A stretch of 64,000 nucleotides of DNA from assembly GCF_040530035.1 (NCBI RefSeq), contig NZ_JBEWCD010000001.1, positions 868,001 to 932,000 on the forward strand, written 5' to 3'. The position numbers were made by a program, and so were the translations under genes. Origin of the DNA: Roseibium sp. HPY-6. Its GTDB lineage: Bacteria > Pseudomonadota > Alphaproteobacteria > Rhizobiales > Stappiaceae. The notes below the pieces were generated by a model. That model did no database searches. It saw only the letters and a list, made by a program, of their open reading frames with translations, and was not told the origin of the DNA. Below are positions 51,781 through 60,951 of this stretch, in pieces; positions within the stretch are counted from its first letter, which is position 1; every line of letters begins with the position of its first letter.

Positions 51781-53352
51781 TCAGAGCGTGCCCGCGCTCA
51801 TCTCCCTGGCAATATGGTCCGCCTGCCGGATTGCGAGCGCCACGATCGTAAGCGTCGGATTTTCGGCCGCACCCGTCGTGAATTGCGATCCGTCGGAAAT
51901 GAACAGGTTCGCAATGTCGTGGGTCTGGCCCCACTTGTTGACGACACCGTCCCTTGCGTTTTCTGACATGCGGTTGGTGCCGAGATTGTGCGTCGACGGA
52001 TAGGGCGGTGTCGGGAATGTGCGCGTCGCCCCGACGGCATCATAGACCGCAGCGCCCTGCCTGTAGGCGTGATTGCGCATTGCGATGTCGTTCGGATGAT
52101 CGCTGAAGTGGACATTCGCAACTGGCAGGCCCCACTGGTCCTTGACGTCATGGTTGAGTGTCACGCGGTTGGTTTCCTGTGGCATGTCCTCGCCGACCAG
52201 CCACATGCCGGCCATGTTCTCATACTGGTCGAGAGCCGAAGTGAACTCACGCCCCCAGGCGCCCGGGTCCAGGAACGCCGCCATGAACGGGATGCCGAGT
52301 GCCAGCGTTTCCATCTCGTAACCGCCGACAAAACCCCGGGACGGATCGTGACGCGATTCATCCTGGATGATCCCGGCCATTGTCGTTCCACGCCACATCT
52401 TGACCGGTTTGTCGAACACGGCATAGACGGACCCGGTCATGTGACGCATGTAGTTGCGTCCGACCTGCCCGGATGAGTTCGCCAGTCCGTCCGGAAACAT
52501 CGCGGAAGCTGAATTCAGCAGCATTCGGGGCGACTCGAACGAATTGCCTGCAACACAAACGATGCGGGCTTTCTGCATTTGCAGGTTGCCGTCCTTGTCG
52601 AAGTATTCGACCCCGGTCACCTTACCGTCCTGGTTGTGAAGGATGCGGGCGACGTGGGCGTTTTCCCGCACCTCAAGATTGCCCGTCGCTTCACCGCGCG
52701 GAATGTCCGTATAGGCGGCAGACCACTTCGCGCCCCATTTGCATCCCTGGAAACAAAAGCCTGTTTGCTGACAAGGCACACGCTCATCAAAGTCCACCGC
52801 ATTGATGGCCATGCGTCCGGTATGAACGTCCTTGTAGCCGAGCGCACGAGCGCCTTTTTCAAAAACAAGGTAGTTGTTGTTGCCTGGCAGTCCCGGACGT
52901 CCGTTCGTGCGTGTCACGCCCAGCTTGTCTTCCGCCTTGGCGTACCAGGGCTCCATTTCTTCCGCATTGATCGGCCAGTCGAGCAGGCTGGCGCCCTGCA
53001 CGTCTCCATAGGTCGTGGCGGCCTTCCATTCATGCGGTTGAAAACGCAAGGACGCGCCCGCCCAGTGTGTCGTCGTGCCGCCAACGGCCTTGACGATCCA
53101 GGCCGGCAGGCCGGAAAAGTCCTTGGCAACACGCCAGTCGCCACTGGTCGTGCGTGGATCCACCCAGGCAAGCTGGCCAAAACTCTCCCATTCGTCATTG
53201 ACATAATCGTCGGGCAGATAGCGGCCTCCCGCTTCCAGCGCGACAACGCTCACGCCCTTCTGCGCCAGCTCGTTTGCCAAAACACCACCACCGGCACCGG
53301 TACCGATGACAACGACAACGGTGTCGTCATTCTGATCAAAAGGTGCAGCCAT
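51781..53352 (-). CDS. GMC-family dehydrogenase, large flavin subunit
   Basis: 523 residues. FAD-binding motif GTGAGGGVLANELAQKGVSVVALEAG near residues 17-42, a THWAGASLRFQPHEW segment typical of the gluconate/sorbose/fructose dehydrogenase branch, and a C-terminal catalytic region with LGTNRMSENARDG and DGSQFTTGAAENPTLTIVALA. It has no signal peptide and would leave the cytoplasm bound to its Tat-exported small subunit, encoded 21 bases upstream. It oxidises a sugar, alcohol or aldonate in the periplasm; no cytochrome c subunit is present here. Confidence 0.9.
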   Translation of the reverse strand: MAAPFDQNDDTVVVVIGTGAGGGVLANELAQKGVSVVALEAGGRYLPDDYVNDEWESFGQLAWVDPRTTSGDWRVAKDFSGLPAWIVKAVGGTTTHWAGASLRFQPHEWKAATTYGDVQGASLLDWPINAEEMEPWYAKAEDKLGVTRTNGRPGLPGNNNYLVFEKGARALGYKDVHTGRMAINAVDFDERVPCQQTGFCFQGCKWGAKWSAAYTDIPRGEATGNLEVRENAHVARILHNQDGKVTGVEYFDKDGNLQMQKARIVCVAGNSFESPRMLLNSASAMFPDGLANSSGQVGRNYMRHMTGSVYAVFDKPVKMWRGTTMAGIIQDESRHDPSRGFVGGYEMETLALGIPFMAAFLDPGAWGREFTSALDQYENMAGMWLVGEDMPQETNRVTLNHDVKDQWGLPVANVHFSDHPNDIAMRNHAYRQGAAVYDAVGATRTFPTPPYPSTHNLGTNRMSENARDGVVNKWGQTHDIANLFISDGSQFTTGAAENPTLTIVALAIRQADHIAREMSAGTL

Positions 53353-53373
53353 AGTTCTGTCCTCCCCTATGGC

Positions 53374-53898
53374 TCAAAGCCAGTTAATGTCGTTGAAGCC
53401 ACGGTCCACGTAACCGCCCTTGGAAAAGCTCTCGCCCTCGTACCCAAAGGCCGGCCAGACAGCTTTCTGATTGTAGAGACCTGTCACGAGCCCTCCGCGA
53501 ACTTTCTGGAAAAACGGGCTTTCTTCCATGTTGCGCAGGATGTCCACCCGGTCGCGTTCCCAACCGGTATCAAGGTAACCGGCGTGACCCTTGCCGCGGG
53601 CAGCGGCATCAAGAGCCGCTATTCCGGCCTCGACTTCTTCTGCGAGATCGTCGTTGTCGTAGCCCTGTACAGCGATCACATAGAACTCGTCCGCGATACG
53701 GTCGTGGGGGTAGATGTCGCGCGCCATCTGCACGAGCGTTGCAAAGGTTTCCGGCTTTAAAGTGCTGACTTCCGTCGCCCAGGCCGCGTCCCTTGCTGCA
53801 ATGAAACCCGATCCTATCGCGAACGATGCACCGACCGCGCTGGCTCGCAATAGCAATTGCCTGCGGCTGAGGCCCTTGGGCCCATCTGCCTTGGTCAT
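53374..53898 (-). CDS. Gluconate 2-dehydrogenase subunit 3-like protein, Tat-exported
   Basis: 174 residues. Residues 1-40 are a twin-arginine signal (LSRRQLLLRASAVGASFAIG), then a small helical domain with FATLVQMARDIYPHD and a C-terminal WPAFGYEGESFSKGGYVDRGFNDINWL. This is the small chaperone-like subunit of membrane-linked GMC dehydrogenases. It lies just upstream of the flavin subunit. A cytochrome partner is missing from the window. Confidence 0.9.
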   Translation of the reverse strand: MTKADGPKGLSRRQLLLRASAVGASFAIGSGFIAARDAAWATEVSTLKPETFATLVQMARDIYPHDRIADEFYVIAVQGYDNDDLAEEVEAGIAALDAAARGKGHAGYLDTGWERDRVDILRNMEESPFFQKVRGGLVTGLYNQKAVWPAFGYEGESFSKGGYVDRGFNDINWL

Positions 53899-53919
53899 TT
53901 CCTTTCCTCCCTGTTGTAG

Positions 53920-54315
53920 TTATTTGAAGCGGCCTCCCCGTTCGAGCACTTCGATCTGGTACCCGTCGGGGTCCGCGACAAAGAAAAACCGGGCCACCAG
54001 CTCGCCGGCCGGCGCAAACTCGACAAGTTTCCGGGGATTGAGACCTTCAGCCTCGAAACGCGCATGTTCGGCGTCAAGGTCAGCTACGGAGACAGCGAAG
54101 TGACCGTACCCGTTGCCGAGCTCATAGGGCTCGCCCTGCGACTTGTTTACTGTGAGTTCAAGCTCAAATTCGCTTTCCGGATTGCTCAGATAAATGAGGG
54201 CGAATTCCGGGAAATCCAGGCGATCCTTCACGGTCAGACCGAACGCCTTCTCGTAAAAGGCAAGGGACCGCTCCTCGTCCAGAACGCGGATCATGGAGTG
54301 TATTGCTTTGGCCAA
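53920..54315 (-). CDS. VOC-family protein, glyoxalase I-like
   Basis: 131 residues. Two beta-alpha-beta-beta-beta modules: IHSMIRVLDEERSLAFYEKAFG at the N-terminus, LELTVNKSQGEPYELGNGYGHFAVSV in the middle, ADPDGYQIEVLERGG at the end. The first His, a middle Glu/His and the last Glu correspond to metal ligands of lactoylglutathione lyase. A methylglyoxal-detoxifying role is likely; other VOC functions remain possible. It follows the ribbon-helix-helix gene on the same strand. Confidence 0.85.
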   Translation of the reverse strand: MAKAIHSMIRVLDEERSLAFYEKAFGLTVKDRLDFPEFALIYLSNPESEFELELTVNKSQGEPYELGNGYGHFAVSVADLDAEHARFEAEGLNPRKLVEFAPAGELVARFFFVADPDGYQIEVLERGGRFK

Positions 54316-54383
54316 AAGACCGTCCTCCCGCTGCTGTGACTACGCGGAAGGTTAGTGGGTGCAGTGCCGGTCGGGTGGTATAC

Positions 54384-54719
54384 TTATACCACGGAGAGTT
54401 TTTTCTCCGGTGCGCCGCTTTCGAACTCGGACGGCATCATGTCCGGCACTTCCACACCCGGGTTCACTTCGATGAATTTCAGGCACGCGCATCGCAACAG
54501 CGACGTGAAGTTTGTCGGCTCACCACGCAGCTGCAAGACCTCTGAATGGAGCGTCGATATGAAGGTCGGGGTGGAAACGTTGTCGCGCCTTGCGATCTCG
54601 TCGATAATCTCCCAGAAGGCGTTTTCCAGCCGAATGCTCGTGCTCTGCCCGTTCAGGCGCATGCTTCGGGTTTGTGTGGCGTAACGCTCAGGATCCTGTC
54701 CTGCAAAGATCTGACACAT
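54384..54719 (-). CDS. Ribbon-helix-helix domain protein
   Basis: 111 residues from an ATG behind GGGAGGA. The run TRSMRLNGQSTSIRLENAFWEIIDEIARRDNVSTPTFISTLHSEVL resembles the RHH_4 domain found in small proteins of rhizobia and relatives, with a beta-strand (TSIRLE) followed by two helices. The first 15 residues (MCQIFAGQDPERYA) are also typical of that family. It may bind DNA. Function unknown. Confidence 0.78.
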   Translation of the reverse strand: MCQIFAGQDPERYATQTRSMRLNGQSTSIRLENAFWEIIDEIARRDNVSTPTFISTLHSEVLQLRGEPTNFTSLLRCACLKFIEVNPGVEVPDMMPSEFESGAPEKKLSVV

Positions 54720-55010
54720 ATTGTTCCTCCCGGTGTCAGTTTGTTGGCTCGCAAAGCAAAAAGCTCTGCTGGCTTCCGTGTTTGCACACGGAGGCGATCA
54801 TTATGATCCAGAGACCGGCTGAGCACCAGTCACCCCAACGCGAGCCGTCAGACCGTGCCCTGATGCAAAACGCCAAAGGACATATTCAGCGGACAAGGAA
54901 TGGCATGCCCCCCCGATCAAGATGGGCTGAAATTGCTGCTTCCGGCCACCTCTGTCGTCATCAACTCACTGATTTGACCCGATTGATCCTCGGAGCTTCT
55001 TGCAACTCCT

Positions 55011-55053
55011 CCTCATCTTGAAGTGCGTAGCAAAGCGAAGTCTCGAAGGGTGG
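55011..55053 (+). repeat. Palindromic intergenic repeat, copy 1 (diverged)
   Basis: CCTCATCTTGAAGTGCGTAG continuing to AGTCTCGAAGGGTGGG. It matches copy 3 in both outer parts with a few differences and the same orientation. Confidence 0.6.
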
Positions 55054-55080
55054 GCCCGCACACAGTGTATTGTATGCAGC

Positions 55081-55120
55081 CCATCCTTCGAGACAGGCCT
55101 GAGGCCTCCTCAGGATGAGG
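55081..55120 (-). repeat. Palindromic intergenic repeat, copy 2 (inverted)
   Basis: CCATCCTTCGAGACAG, a ten-base GC-rich middle (GCCTGAGGCC), then TCCTCAGGATGAGG. The outer blocks are the exact reverse complements of those of copy 3. Confidence 0.75.
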
Positions 55121-55408
55121 CTGAAGGTGGATGTTTCGGCGACACACTCAGTGCCGCCCCGGTCTTGAGCCGGGGCCGGATTCGAATGATTTTCTCGAGC
55201 CCAAGGGGGGAAGGGTCCCGGATCAAGTCCGGGACGGCGTTGTAGGAAATTCAGCCGACTTCGTCACCCCGGACGAAGCGCAGCGGAGATCCGGGGCCGG
55301 TGAGCCAAGGTCTACCCGCAGAGATATTTGAAACCCGCCGGACCTCACCCTCCCCTATCCCGGCTCGCGATTCGCTTGGCCGGGTTGACGACGACAATGG
55401 ACGAAAGA

Positions 55409-55449
55409 CCTCATCCTGAGGAAGCGCGCAGCGCTGTCTCGAAGGATGG
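55409..55449 (+). repeat. Palindromic intergenic repeat, copy 3
   Basis: CCTCATCCTGAGGA, an eleven-base middle AGCGCGCAGCG, then CTGTCTCGAAGGATGG. It ends 23 bases before the stop of the P450 gene. Confidence 0.75.
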
Positions 55450-55472
55450 CTTCTTGCTCCAACGCGTGTTGT

Positions 55473-57779
55473 CTAAAGCGCGAGCTTGAGCTTACCGCCA
55501 CGCATGGAACGGGAGCAGCAGGACATCATCCGCCGGTTCCCAGCGCGCTCCGTGCGCGTCAGAACCATGTCGCGATGGTCGATTTCGCCTTCCAGAACCT
55601 CAACTTCGCAGCTGCCGCACAAACCTTCCCTGCAGTCGCAGGCCAGATCGATACCAGCCGACAAAAGCGTGTCGAGCAGTGTCTGGTCCGCTTCAACGGT
55701 CAATGTCAGTCCGGAATCCTTCAATTCAATCTCGAAGGCATTTTCCTTGTCTGGATCGAGGCCGGTGGCATTGGACGTGAAATGCTCAAAATGAAATGTG
55801 CCGTCAGGCATATCCGCCGTCCACTTTTCAACCGCGGAGATCAGCCGATCCGGGCCGCAAACGTAGATCTGCCCACCATCCGGGAGGCCCTCGACGATCG
55901 CCTTTATATCGGCGCGCTTGCCCTCATCACCTGCATGAAGCGTTAGGCAAGAACCATGGTCTTCTTCCAGGCGGTCAACGAATGCCATGCTCCCACGCGA
56001 CCGTCCGCAGTAATGCACGTGATAGGTTTTGCCCAGCTGTTTCAATCGGTCCGCCATCGCGACAATCGGCGTTATGCCGATGCCACCGGCCAGCAGGACG
56101 ACGTGGGATGCAGTTTCGTCAAGACGGAACAGGTTGCTTGGGCCACGCAGTCGTAGCTCCATCCCCTTCGCGAGCGCCTCGTGGAAGTGTCGCGAACCGC
56201 CGCGTCCGTTTTCCTCGCGCAGGATCGCAATATCGTACCCATTTGCGTCAGCCGGCCCGCACAATGAATATTTGCGGTCGTATCCGTCACTGCAGAGCTC
56301 GATATGAGCGCCCGCGCTCCAGCCTGGAAGGTCTCGGCCGACAGCATCCTCGACACTTACCCCAATAATGTTGTCCGCTTCGGAACGGATATCCACCACT
56401 CGAACCTTGCGCGCAATGTCCCGGCGAGACGGTGGACCGACTGGAAAGTGTTTCTGGGTGTTTGCGATCTGCGGGTCGTTCCGCTCCGGGTTGCCGGAGG
56501 GATCCCACTCGACCCAGACCTGCTCCGGTCCCCTGAACGATGTGGTCGGCAGATATGCGAATTCCTGCTCTGCGAGCTGCAGATGCGGCAGCCGCCGGGT
56601 GAATTCCTCCAGGAAGATTCGCATTTCCATGCGGCCGATATTCTTGCCCATGCATTGATGGCTGCCATAGCCGAATGTCAGGTGATCGACGGCATTGTCC
56701 CGGTAGATATCAAACCGGTCACCGTCTTCAAAGTGACGCTCGTCCCGATTGCCGGAAGCCTGCACGATCAGGAGTTTGGCCCCTACAGGCAGGTCGACGT
56801 CGCCGAGCCGGGCTGCGGCCGTCGTCTTCCGGCGCCAGGCAACGATCGATCCGGAAAATCGCAAGCATTCCTCAACGGCATTGGGTATCAGGCTCGGATC
56901 GGCGCAGATGTCCTCCCAGGCCTGCCGATGGGTCAAAAGCGTTTTGAACATGTTTGCCGAAGCCAGCGACGTCGTCTCATGCGCGGCCACGATGATCGCC
57001 ATCATCATGGAATGCACATAGCTGTCCGTGACGACGTCCGGCATCTCCGCGTTTTTACGGATTGTCTCGTGCATCCACCCGGTGCCATCCGGTTCCAGCT
57101 TCATGCGCTCTATGATCTTGCCCGCATATTGCCAGAACTGGCCGACGGAATGGGCAACCGCGATCTGCTGTTCGTCGGTCGGCTTGCCCCAGGTGTTGAC
57201 GGAGTGCGCAACCGAGAATTTTCGGAAAGTTTCGATCTCATCTTCCGGAACGCCCAGAAAATGCAGCGCGACATTCAGCGGGACCTCATAGAGGATGGCA
57301 TCCACAAGCTCGACCCGGCCGCTATCGATAAACGCATCCATTTTCTCGCGCGTCAGCCGCCGCACCATCTCCTGCTTGGCTTCCAGATTTTCGGGTAGAA
57401 AGTGATCCATCAGGACGCGCCGGCGTTCCATATGCGCCGGTTCGTCTTCGTTCACCATGGTCCGGTTCAGCTGATAGCCATAGCTCTTCAGCACCTCCAT
57501 CGCCTCTGGCGGCGCCGGCGTCATTTTCTCAAGGGCAATGGAGGGTGAATAGAGGATGTTGTCCCGAAAAACCGCCTTGATGTCGTCATACCGGCTGACC
57601 ACCCAGTAGCCGAGCCTGGGACTGTAGAACACCGGCAACTGGTCCCGGGACCAGCGCAAAGCGTCGGCAGGATCAACCTGGTAAGGCCCGGAAAAGGCAT
57701 CAAACTCGGCCGCCATGCGCGACAGCGGGCATTGTCCGCCATTTGCCGTGGCGCTGTCCGCGTTCCTGGAACCCGTCAT
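55473..57779 (-). CDS. Self-sufficient cytochrome P450 fused to reductase (CYP116B type)
   Basis: 768 residues, three modules. P450 domain 1-425: I-helix AHETTS (266-271), ECLR (304-307) and haem Cys376 in FGYGSHQCMG. Reductase domain about 450-670 with FMN/NAD(P)H-type runs RKYSLCGP and LAGGIGITPIVAMADRL, like phthalate dioxygenase reductase. C-terminal [2Fe-2S] ferredoxin: CDCREGLCGSC plus a fourth Cys in MMSCCSRS. Electrons flow from NAD(P)H through flavin and iron-sulfur cluster to haem in one chain. The order and length match CYP116B enzymes such as P450RhF. Natural substrate unknown. Confidence 0.93.
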   Translation of the reverse strand: MTGSRNADSATANGGQCPLSRMAAEFDAFSGPYQVDPADALRWSRDQLPVFYSPRLGYWVVSRYDDIKAVFRDNILYSPSIALEKMTPAPPEAMEVLKSYGYQLNRTMVNEDEPAHMERRRVLMDHFLPENLEAKQEMVRRLTREKMDAFIDSGRVELVDAILYEVPLNVALHFLGVPEDEIETFRKFSVAHSVNTWGKPTDEQQIAVAHSVGQFWQYAGKIIERMKLEPDGTGWMHETIRKNAEMPDVVTDSYVHSMMMAIIVAAHETTSLASANMFKTLLTHRQAWEDICADPSLIPNAVEECLRFSGSIVAWRRKTTAAARLGDVDLPVGAKLLIVQASGNRDERHFEDGDRFDIYRDNAVDHLTFGYGSHQCMGKNIGRMEMRIFLEEFTRRLPHLQLAEQEFAYLPTTSFRGPEQVWVEWDPSGNPERNDPQIANTQKHFPVGPPSRRDIARKVRVVDIRSEADNIIGVSVEDAVGRDLPGWSAGAHIELCSDGYDRKYSLCGPADANGYDIAILREENGRGGSRHFHEALAKGMELRLRGPSNLFRLDETASHVVLLAGGIGITPIVAMADRLKQLGKTYHVHYCGRSRGSMAFVDRLEEDHGSCLTLHAGDEGKRADIKAIVEGLPDGGQIYVCGPDRLISAVEKWTADMPDGTFHFEHFTSNATGLDPDKENAFEIELKDSGLTLTVEADQTLLDTLLSAGIDLACDCREGLCGSCEVEVLEGEIDHRDMVLTRTERAGNRRMMSCCSRSMRGGKLKLAL

Positions 57780-57871
57780 GATCTCCCCTCATCAAACGCG
57801 CGCAGTTTGCAACACGGCGTCAAAATAGGAAAGAACGCTGATCGAGGTGGCCGGTAAGCTGTCTTCGCTGC

Positions 57872-57889
57872 TTGTGCGTGTACGCACAA
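57872..57889. promoter_or_regulatory. Palindromic operator candidate upstream of the P450 gene
   Basis: TTGTGCGT and ACGCACAA are perfect 8-bp arms around GT, 93 bases upstream of the P450 start. An outer CTTCG/CGAAG pair extends the symmetry. The size suits a MarR- or TetR-type dimer. Confidence 0.55.
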
Positions 57890-57915
57890 ACGAAGGAGTA
57901 CCTGTCCAAGTCGCA

Positions 57916-57937
57916 ATACCTGAAGAGTTGCAGGTAT
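57916..57937. repeat. Short inverted repeat between AAA+ and P450 genes
   Basis: ATACCTG and CAGGTAT around eight bases. It could belong to the terminator of the AAA+ gene or be a second binding site; there is no clear U-tract. Confidence 0.35.
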
Positions 57938-57980
57938 CAGGAGACCGGTGTTCGCAACACCCGGCCTCTACGCGTCCGCA

Positions 57981-59948
57981 TCAAACAAATCCGATCGGCA
58001 TGGACGACCCAGGCTTCATCTTTGCTTCCTTTGCCAGCGCTCGGGTGATGTCCTGCCGCGTCGCCTTCTTGTTGAAGCGGAGTTGCTTTCTCACCACCGA
58101 AAAGTCACCAGGGGTCAGATTTCGCATCTCGGCGAGCTCAGCCGGCGCATCCATGCCAAAATAAATTCGAAACGCATGCGCCAGACCGGCGCGGTCGAGC
58201 GGTTTCAGCTCCAGCTTGAAGTCAAACCGCCGCAAGGTCGCCGCGTCCAGCTTCGATGCATAGTTGGTCGCCGCCAGAACCGGTTGGTCGTGACGATCAA
58301 GCCATGACAACAGCTCGTTGACCTGCCCGGCTTCCCAGCTCGTGCTCGCGGAACCGCGATCGAACATCAGGCTGTCCGCTTCATCGAAGAACAGAACACC
58401 CTGTTCCTTGCGCGCATCTGCAAATGCTTCGGCAATGTTACGCTCTGTTCCCCCAACCCATTTCGAAAGCAAGTCAGACGCGCGCTTGGTAAGCAGCGGT
58501 TTGTCCAGGCGTGCGGCAAAATGGTGGGCAAACGCCGTCTTGCCTGTGCCCGGCGGACCGCTCAGCAAGAGTGAAACGTCGTTGTGGCCACATTCGGCAA
58601 TGCCTTCCAAAACAGCTTTAAGAGAGGGTTCGGTGTTATAGAGCGCCAGGTCTATTTCCGTCGAAATCCGGTTCGGCATGTCACCACCACGAAGCGTTTT
58701 TACAAGCGCGAACGCGGCCTCTTCGACTGTTCCGCCGTTTCCGGCGAGTTTGGACGCCCTGGCCGCGTTGCGAAGAACTGTTGTCGTTTCGGGAGCACTT
58801 TCGACAAGGGTCGCAAGCGATCTGGAAAAGGCCACGCCTTCATCTTTGCAGATGCGCTCGGCAACACGTTGTCTGGTGCTGCGCGAGGGATAATCCAGTT
58901 TCAGCACGTAACTCATTCGGCGGATGATCGCGTCGTCCATGTTTCCGACGGCATTCGTTGTCCAGATAATCGGCACAGGATTGTTTTCCAGCACGCGATT
59001 GACGAACACTTTGCTGCCTTCCCGGCGTGTCATCCAGTCGCCTGAACTGCGCTGGCTGTTACCGATGAAGTCTTCCATTTCGTCAAACAGGACAACAGCG
59101 TCTTTCTTGTCCTTCAAGATACGTTGCGCAAGCATAAGGGCGCTGACACGATCGTACCGTGTCGGCTCTTCCCCGTCTTCGTCGATTTCGCCCACGGCAT
59201 GCAGACGCAAGGCCGCCTCACGGCAGATGACACGCGAAAACTCGGTCTTACCCGTTCCAGGTGGACCGTAGATCAAGATGTTGACACCCTTTGACCGTTT
59301 CGAAACCGCTCCGGCAATCAGGCGCGTGATGAAAGCCCCATCCTGCACTTCTGCAAAGTCCTTCATCGAAAAAGCGGTCTCGTGGCGCGGTCCAACAAGC
59401 GCATCCACGAATTCCTCGCCCTGGCTCGGAGCACGGTCGAGCAGTGTTTCAAGCGTCCACTTCACGTCGACCGAAACGGACCCTCTGCGGTTCATCTGAA
59501 ATCCGATCAGGCCCAGGCGGAATACCGGACTGCGCCGGACAAAGCGCAAGGCATCATGCGCGGAAACACCGCAGAGTTCTGCAAGCAAGACCGGAAGATC
59601 GACCCCTTTGCCGGTAATGACGTCGGTCAGGCTGCTCAGTTTCGGCAAGCGATCACAGCCGATGAGCAACGCCAGCAAAACCCTGTTTTCGGTGTCGAGT
59701 TCCAGGAGTTCCGACAGCATGTCCGAAATCTCCATCACGTAAGGCACCGGCGCTTCAGACAAGCGCCAGCGCCGGAACGCTTCCTGAAAGCTTTTCCAGT
59801 TGTTTGTCTCGTGTTTGCTAAGGCCCAGGTCGAGCCAGGCCAGATTATCCAGTGTCCAGTCTCTAAGCGCTTGCGCCAGAGGAGCATCGTCGGAAAGCCC
59901 GCGGCTCACGTGGAGCAGCATGGCCTTCACCAGCTGATATTCGTTCAT
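57981..59948 (-). CDS. Tandem AAA+ ATPase of unknown function
   Basis: 655 residues. Residues 1-210 are mostly helical with no domain I can name. Two AAA+ modules follow: Walker A GPPGTGKT at 228-235 with Walker B VVLFDE (285-290) and sensor-type TTNAVGNMDD plus RR finger; second Walker A GPPGTGKT at 464-471 with Walker B VLFFDE (518-523) and ATNYASKLDAATLRRFDF. Both sites look active. The two modules suggest a Cdc48/ClpX-like remodelling hexamer. No substrate partner is adjacent; the P450 gene follows on the same strand after about 200 bases. Confidence 0.88.
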   Translation of the reverse strand: MNEYQLVKAMLLHVSRGLSDDAPLAQALRDWTLDNLAWLDLGLSKHETNNWKSFQEAFRRWRLSEAPVPYVMEISDMLSELLELDTENRVLLALLIGCDRLPKLSSLTDVITGKGVDLPVLLAELCGVSAHDALRFVRRSPVFRLGLIGFQMNRRGSVSVDVKWTLETLLDRAPSQGEEFVDALVGPRHETAFSMKDFAEVQDGAFITRLIAGAVSKRSKGVNILIYGPPGTGKTEFSRVICREAALRLHAVGEIDEDGEEPTRYDRVSALMLAQRILKDKKDAVVLFDEMEDFIGNSQRSSGDWMTRREGSKVFVNRVLENNPVPIIWTTNAVGNMDDAIIRRMSYVLKLDYPSRSTRQRVAERICKDEGVAFSRSLATLVESAPETTTVLRNAARASKLAGNGGTVEEAAFALVKTLRGGDMPNRISTEIDLALYNTEPSLKAVLEGIAECGHNDVSLLLSGPPGTGKTAFAHHFAARLDKPLLTKRASDLLSKWVGGTERNIAEAFADARKEQGVLFFDEADSLMFDRGSASTSWEAGQVNELLSWLDRHDQPVLAATNYASKLDAATLRRFDFKLELKPLDRAGLAHAFRIYFGMDAPAELAEMRNLTPGDFSVVRKQLRFNKKATRQDITRALAKEAKMKPGSSMPIGFV

Positions 59949-60360
59949 GAGTGTCCCATGTCCCCATCCGGGTTCACATGGCGCACGTGATGGTGCTTAC
60001 GAACCCGAAGTAAGTTTCTTGTGTTTGGGGTTTGCGCAGTCGGCGAATTTCCGATCCCGACCGCAGCACTTGGGATGTGCTTACAGCAGAGACTGGAAAG
60101 CGCCTGGGCGCGGACCCGATAAGGTGTTTTGATCCAGCAATGCACTTCTCCTATGCGCTGTCTCGCAGCGCCAACGGGACGCTACGTAACGGCACGCGGA
60201 TTTCAATTCAACCGTTAAGTTCAACATGGATACGATCCTGAACGTGAGTTGCGCAAAAGTCACAGACGTTTTTCTGCTCAACTGCACGCGAAGCCGTTAC
60301 TTAGAGGGCCTTCAAAAAAAGCCACCTCCGTTACTCGCTCCCGGGGCAACTCATGTGGTC
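59949..60360. other. Spacer without recognisable features
   Basis: About 410 bases between the AAA+ gene and the LysE gene. Short frames exist, but none has a ribosome site or familiar motif. I see no clear terminator or operator. Confidence 0.5.
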
Positions 60361-60951
60361 TCACTTCGGCGCTGCCAGCGCCAACGCGACTACCGCAAGT
60401 AGCGATGCGGCCATCGCAATATTCACTCGGCGCTGAACCGTGGGATCAAGATTGAGCCGATGCAGAGCCATTCCAGCGTAAAGCCAGAGAAAATGTATCG
60501 GTAGCCAGATCATGTTCATGATCAGGAACTTCAGCGCGGTTTCAACAGCGAGATTCCCGGGCCAGAACGCAAATCCCGTCAGCAGCGTAGTGTTCACCGC
60601 ATAGGCCTTCGGGTTCACCGTTTGCAATATCACACCCGCCAGGAATCCGGGAGCAGTCTCCGCCTTCCCAAAGGCGATGCGCGACCCGGCAAATGCGATC
60701 CGTGCAGCGAGATAGACGAGATACGCCACGGACGCAATCAGTAGCGCTATGCGGATGTTTTCGTTGGCCAGGAGGACCGTCGCCAGGCCCGATACGACTG
60801 CAAGCGCCACAAGATTAGTGCCAACAAACAGCCCCGCAATATAGTTTGCGCCCTGCCGAAAACCGAAAGCCGACCCGACCCCCGCCACGGACAATACACC
60901 AGGGCCGGGTGTGATAATCAGAAAAAAAACGGCAAAGGCAAACGTAACCAT
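60361..60951 (-). CDS. LysE/RhtB-family exporter
   Basis: 196 residues with six helices. N-terminal FFLIITPGPGVLSVAGVGSAFGFRQG is the LysE/RhtB signature, and QTVNPKAYAVNTTLLTGF is the second conserved loop. Members export amino acids or related small molecules by proton coupling. Substrate unknown. It stands alone on its strand. Confidence 0.9.
   Translation of the reverse strand: MVTFAFAVFFLIITPGPGVLSVAGVGSAFGFRQGANYIAGLFVGTNLVALAVVSGLATVLLANENIRIALLIASVAYLVYLAARIAFAGSRIAFGKAETAPGFLAGVILQTVNPKAYAVNTTLLTGFAFWPGNLAVETALKFLIMNMIWLPIHFLWLYAGMALHRLNLDPTVQRRVNIAMAASLLAVVALALAAPK

Larger units (their letters stand above)
54720..55472. other. Repeat-rich 750-base spacer without genes
   Basis: No convincing coding frame. 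It contains at least three copies of one palindromic repeat (listed separately) plus short palindromic units around 55155-55180 (TTGAGCCGGGGCCGGATTC), 55217-55237 (TCCCGGATCAAGTCCGGGAC) and 55264-55300 (ACCCCGGACGAAGCGCAGCG). These look like dispersed intergenic repeats of the kind seen in many alphaproteobacterial genomes. Confidence 0.65.

Noticed and set aside
54674..55021. Plus-strand 115-codon frame
   Set aside because: No ribosome site or motif, overlaps the ribbon-helix-helix gene and runs into repeats.
54720..55472. CRISPR array
   Set aside because: The repeats are few, inverted, irregularly spaced and palindromic, without unique spacers of constant length; no cas genes are near.
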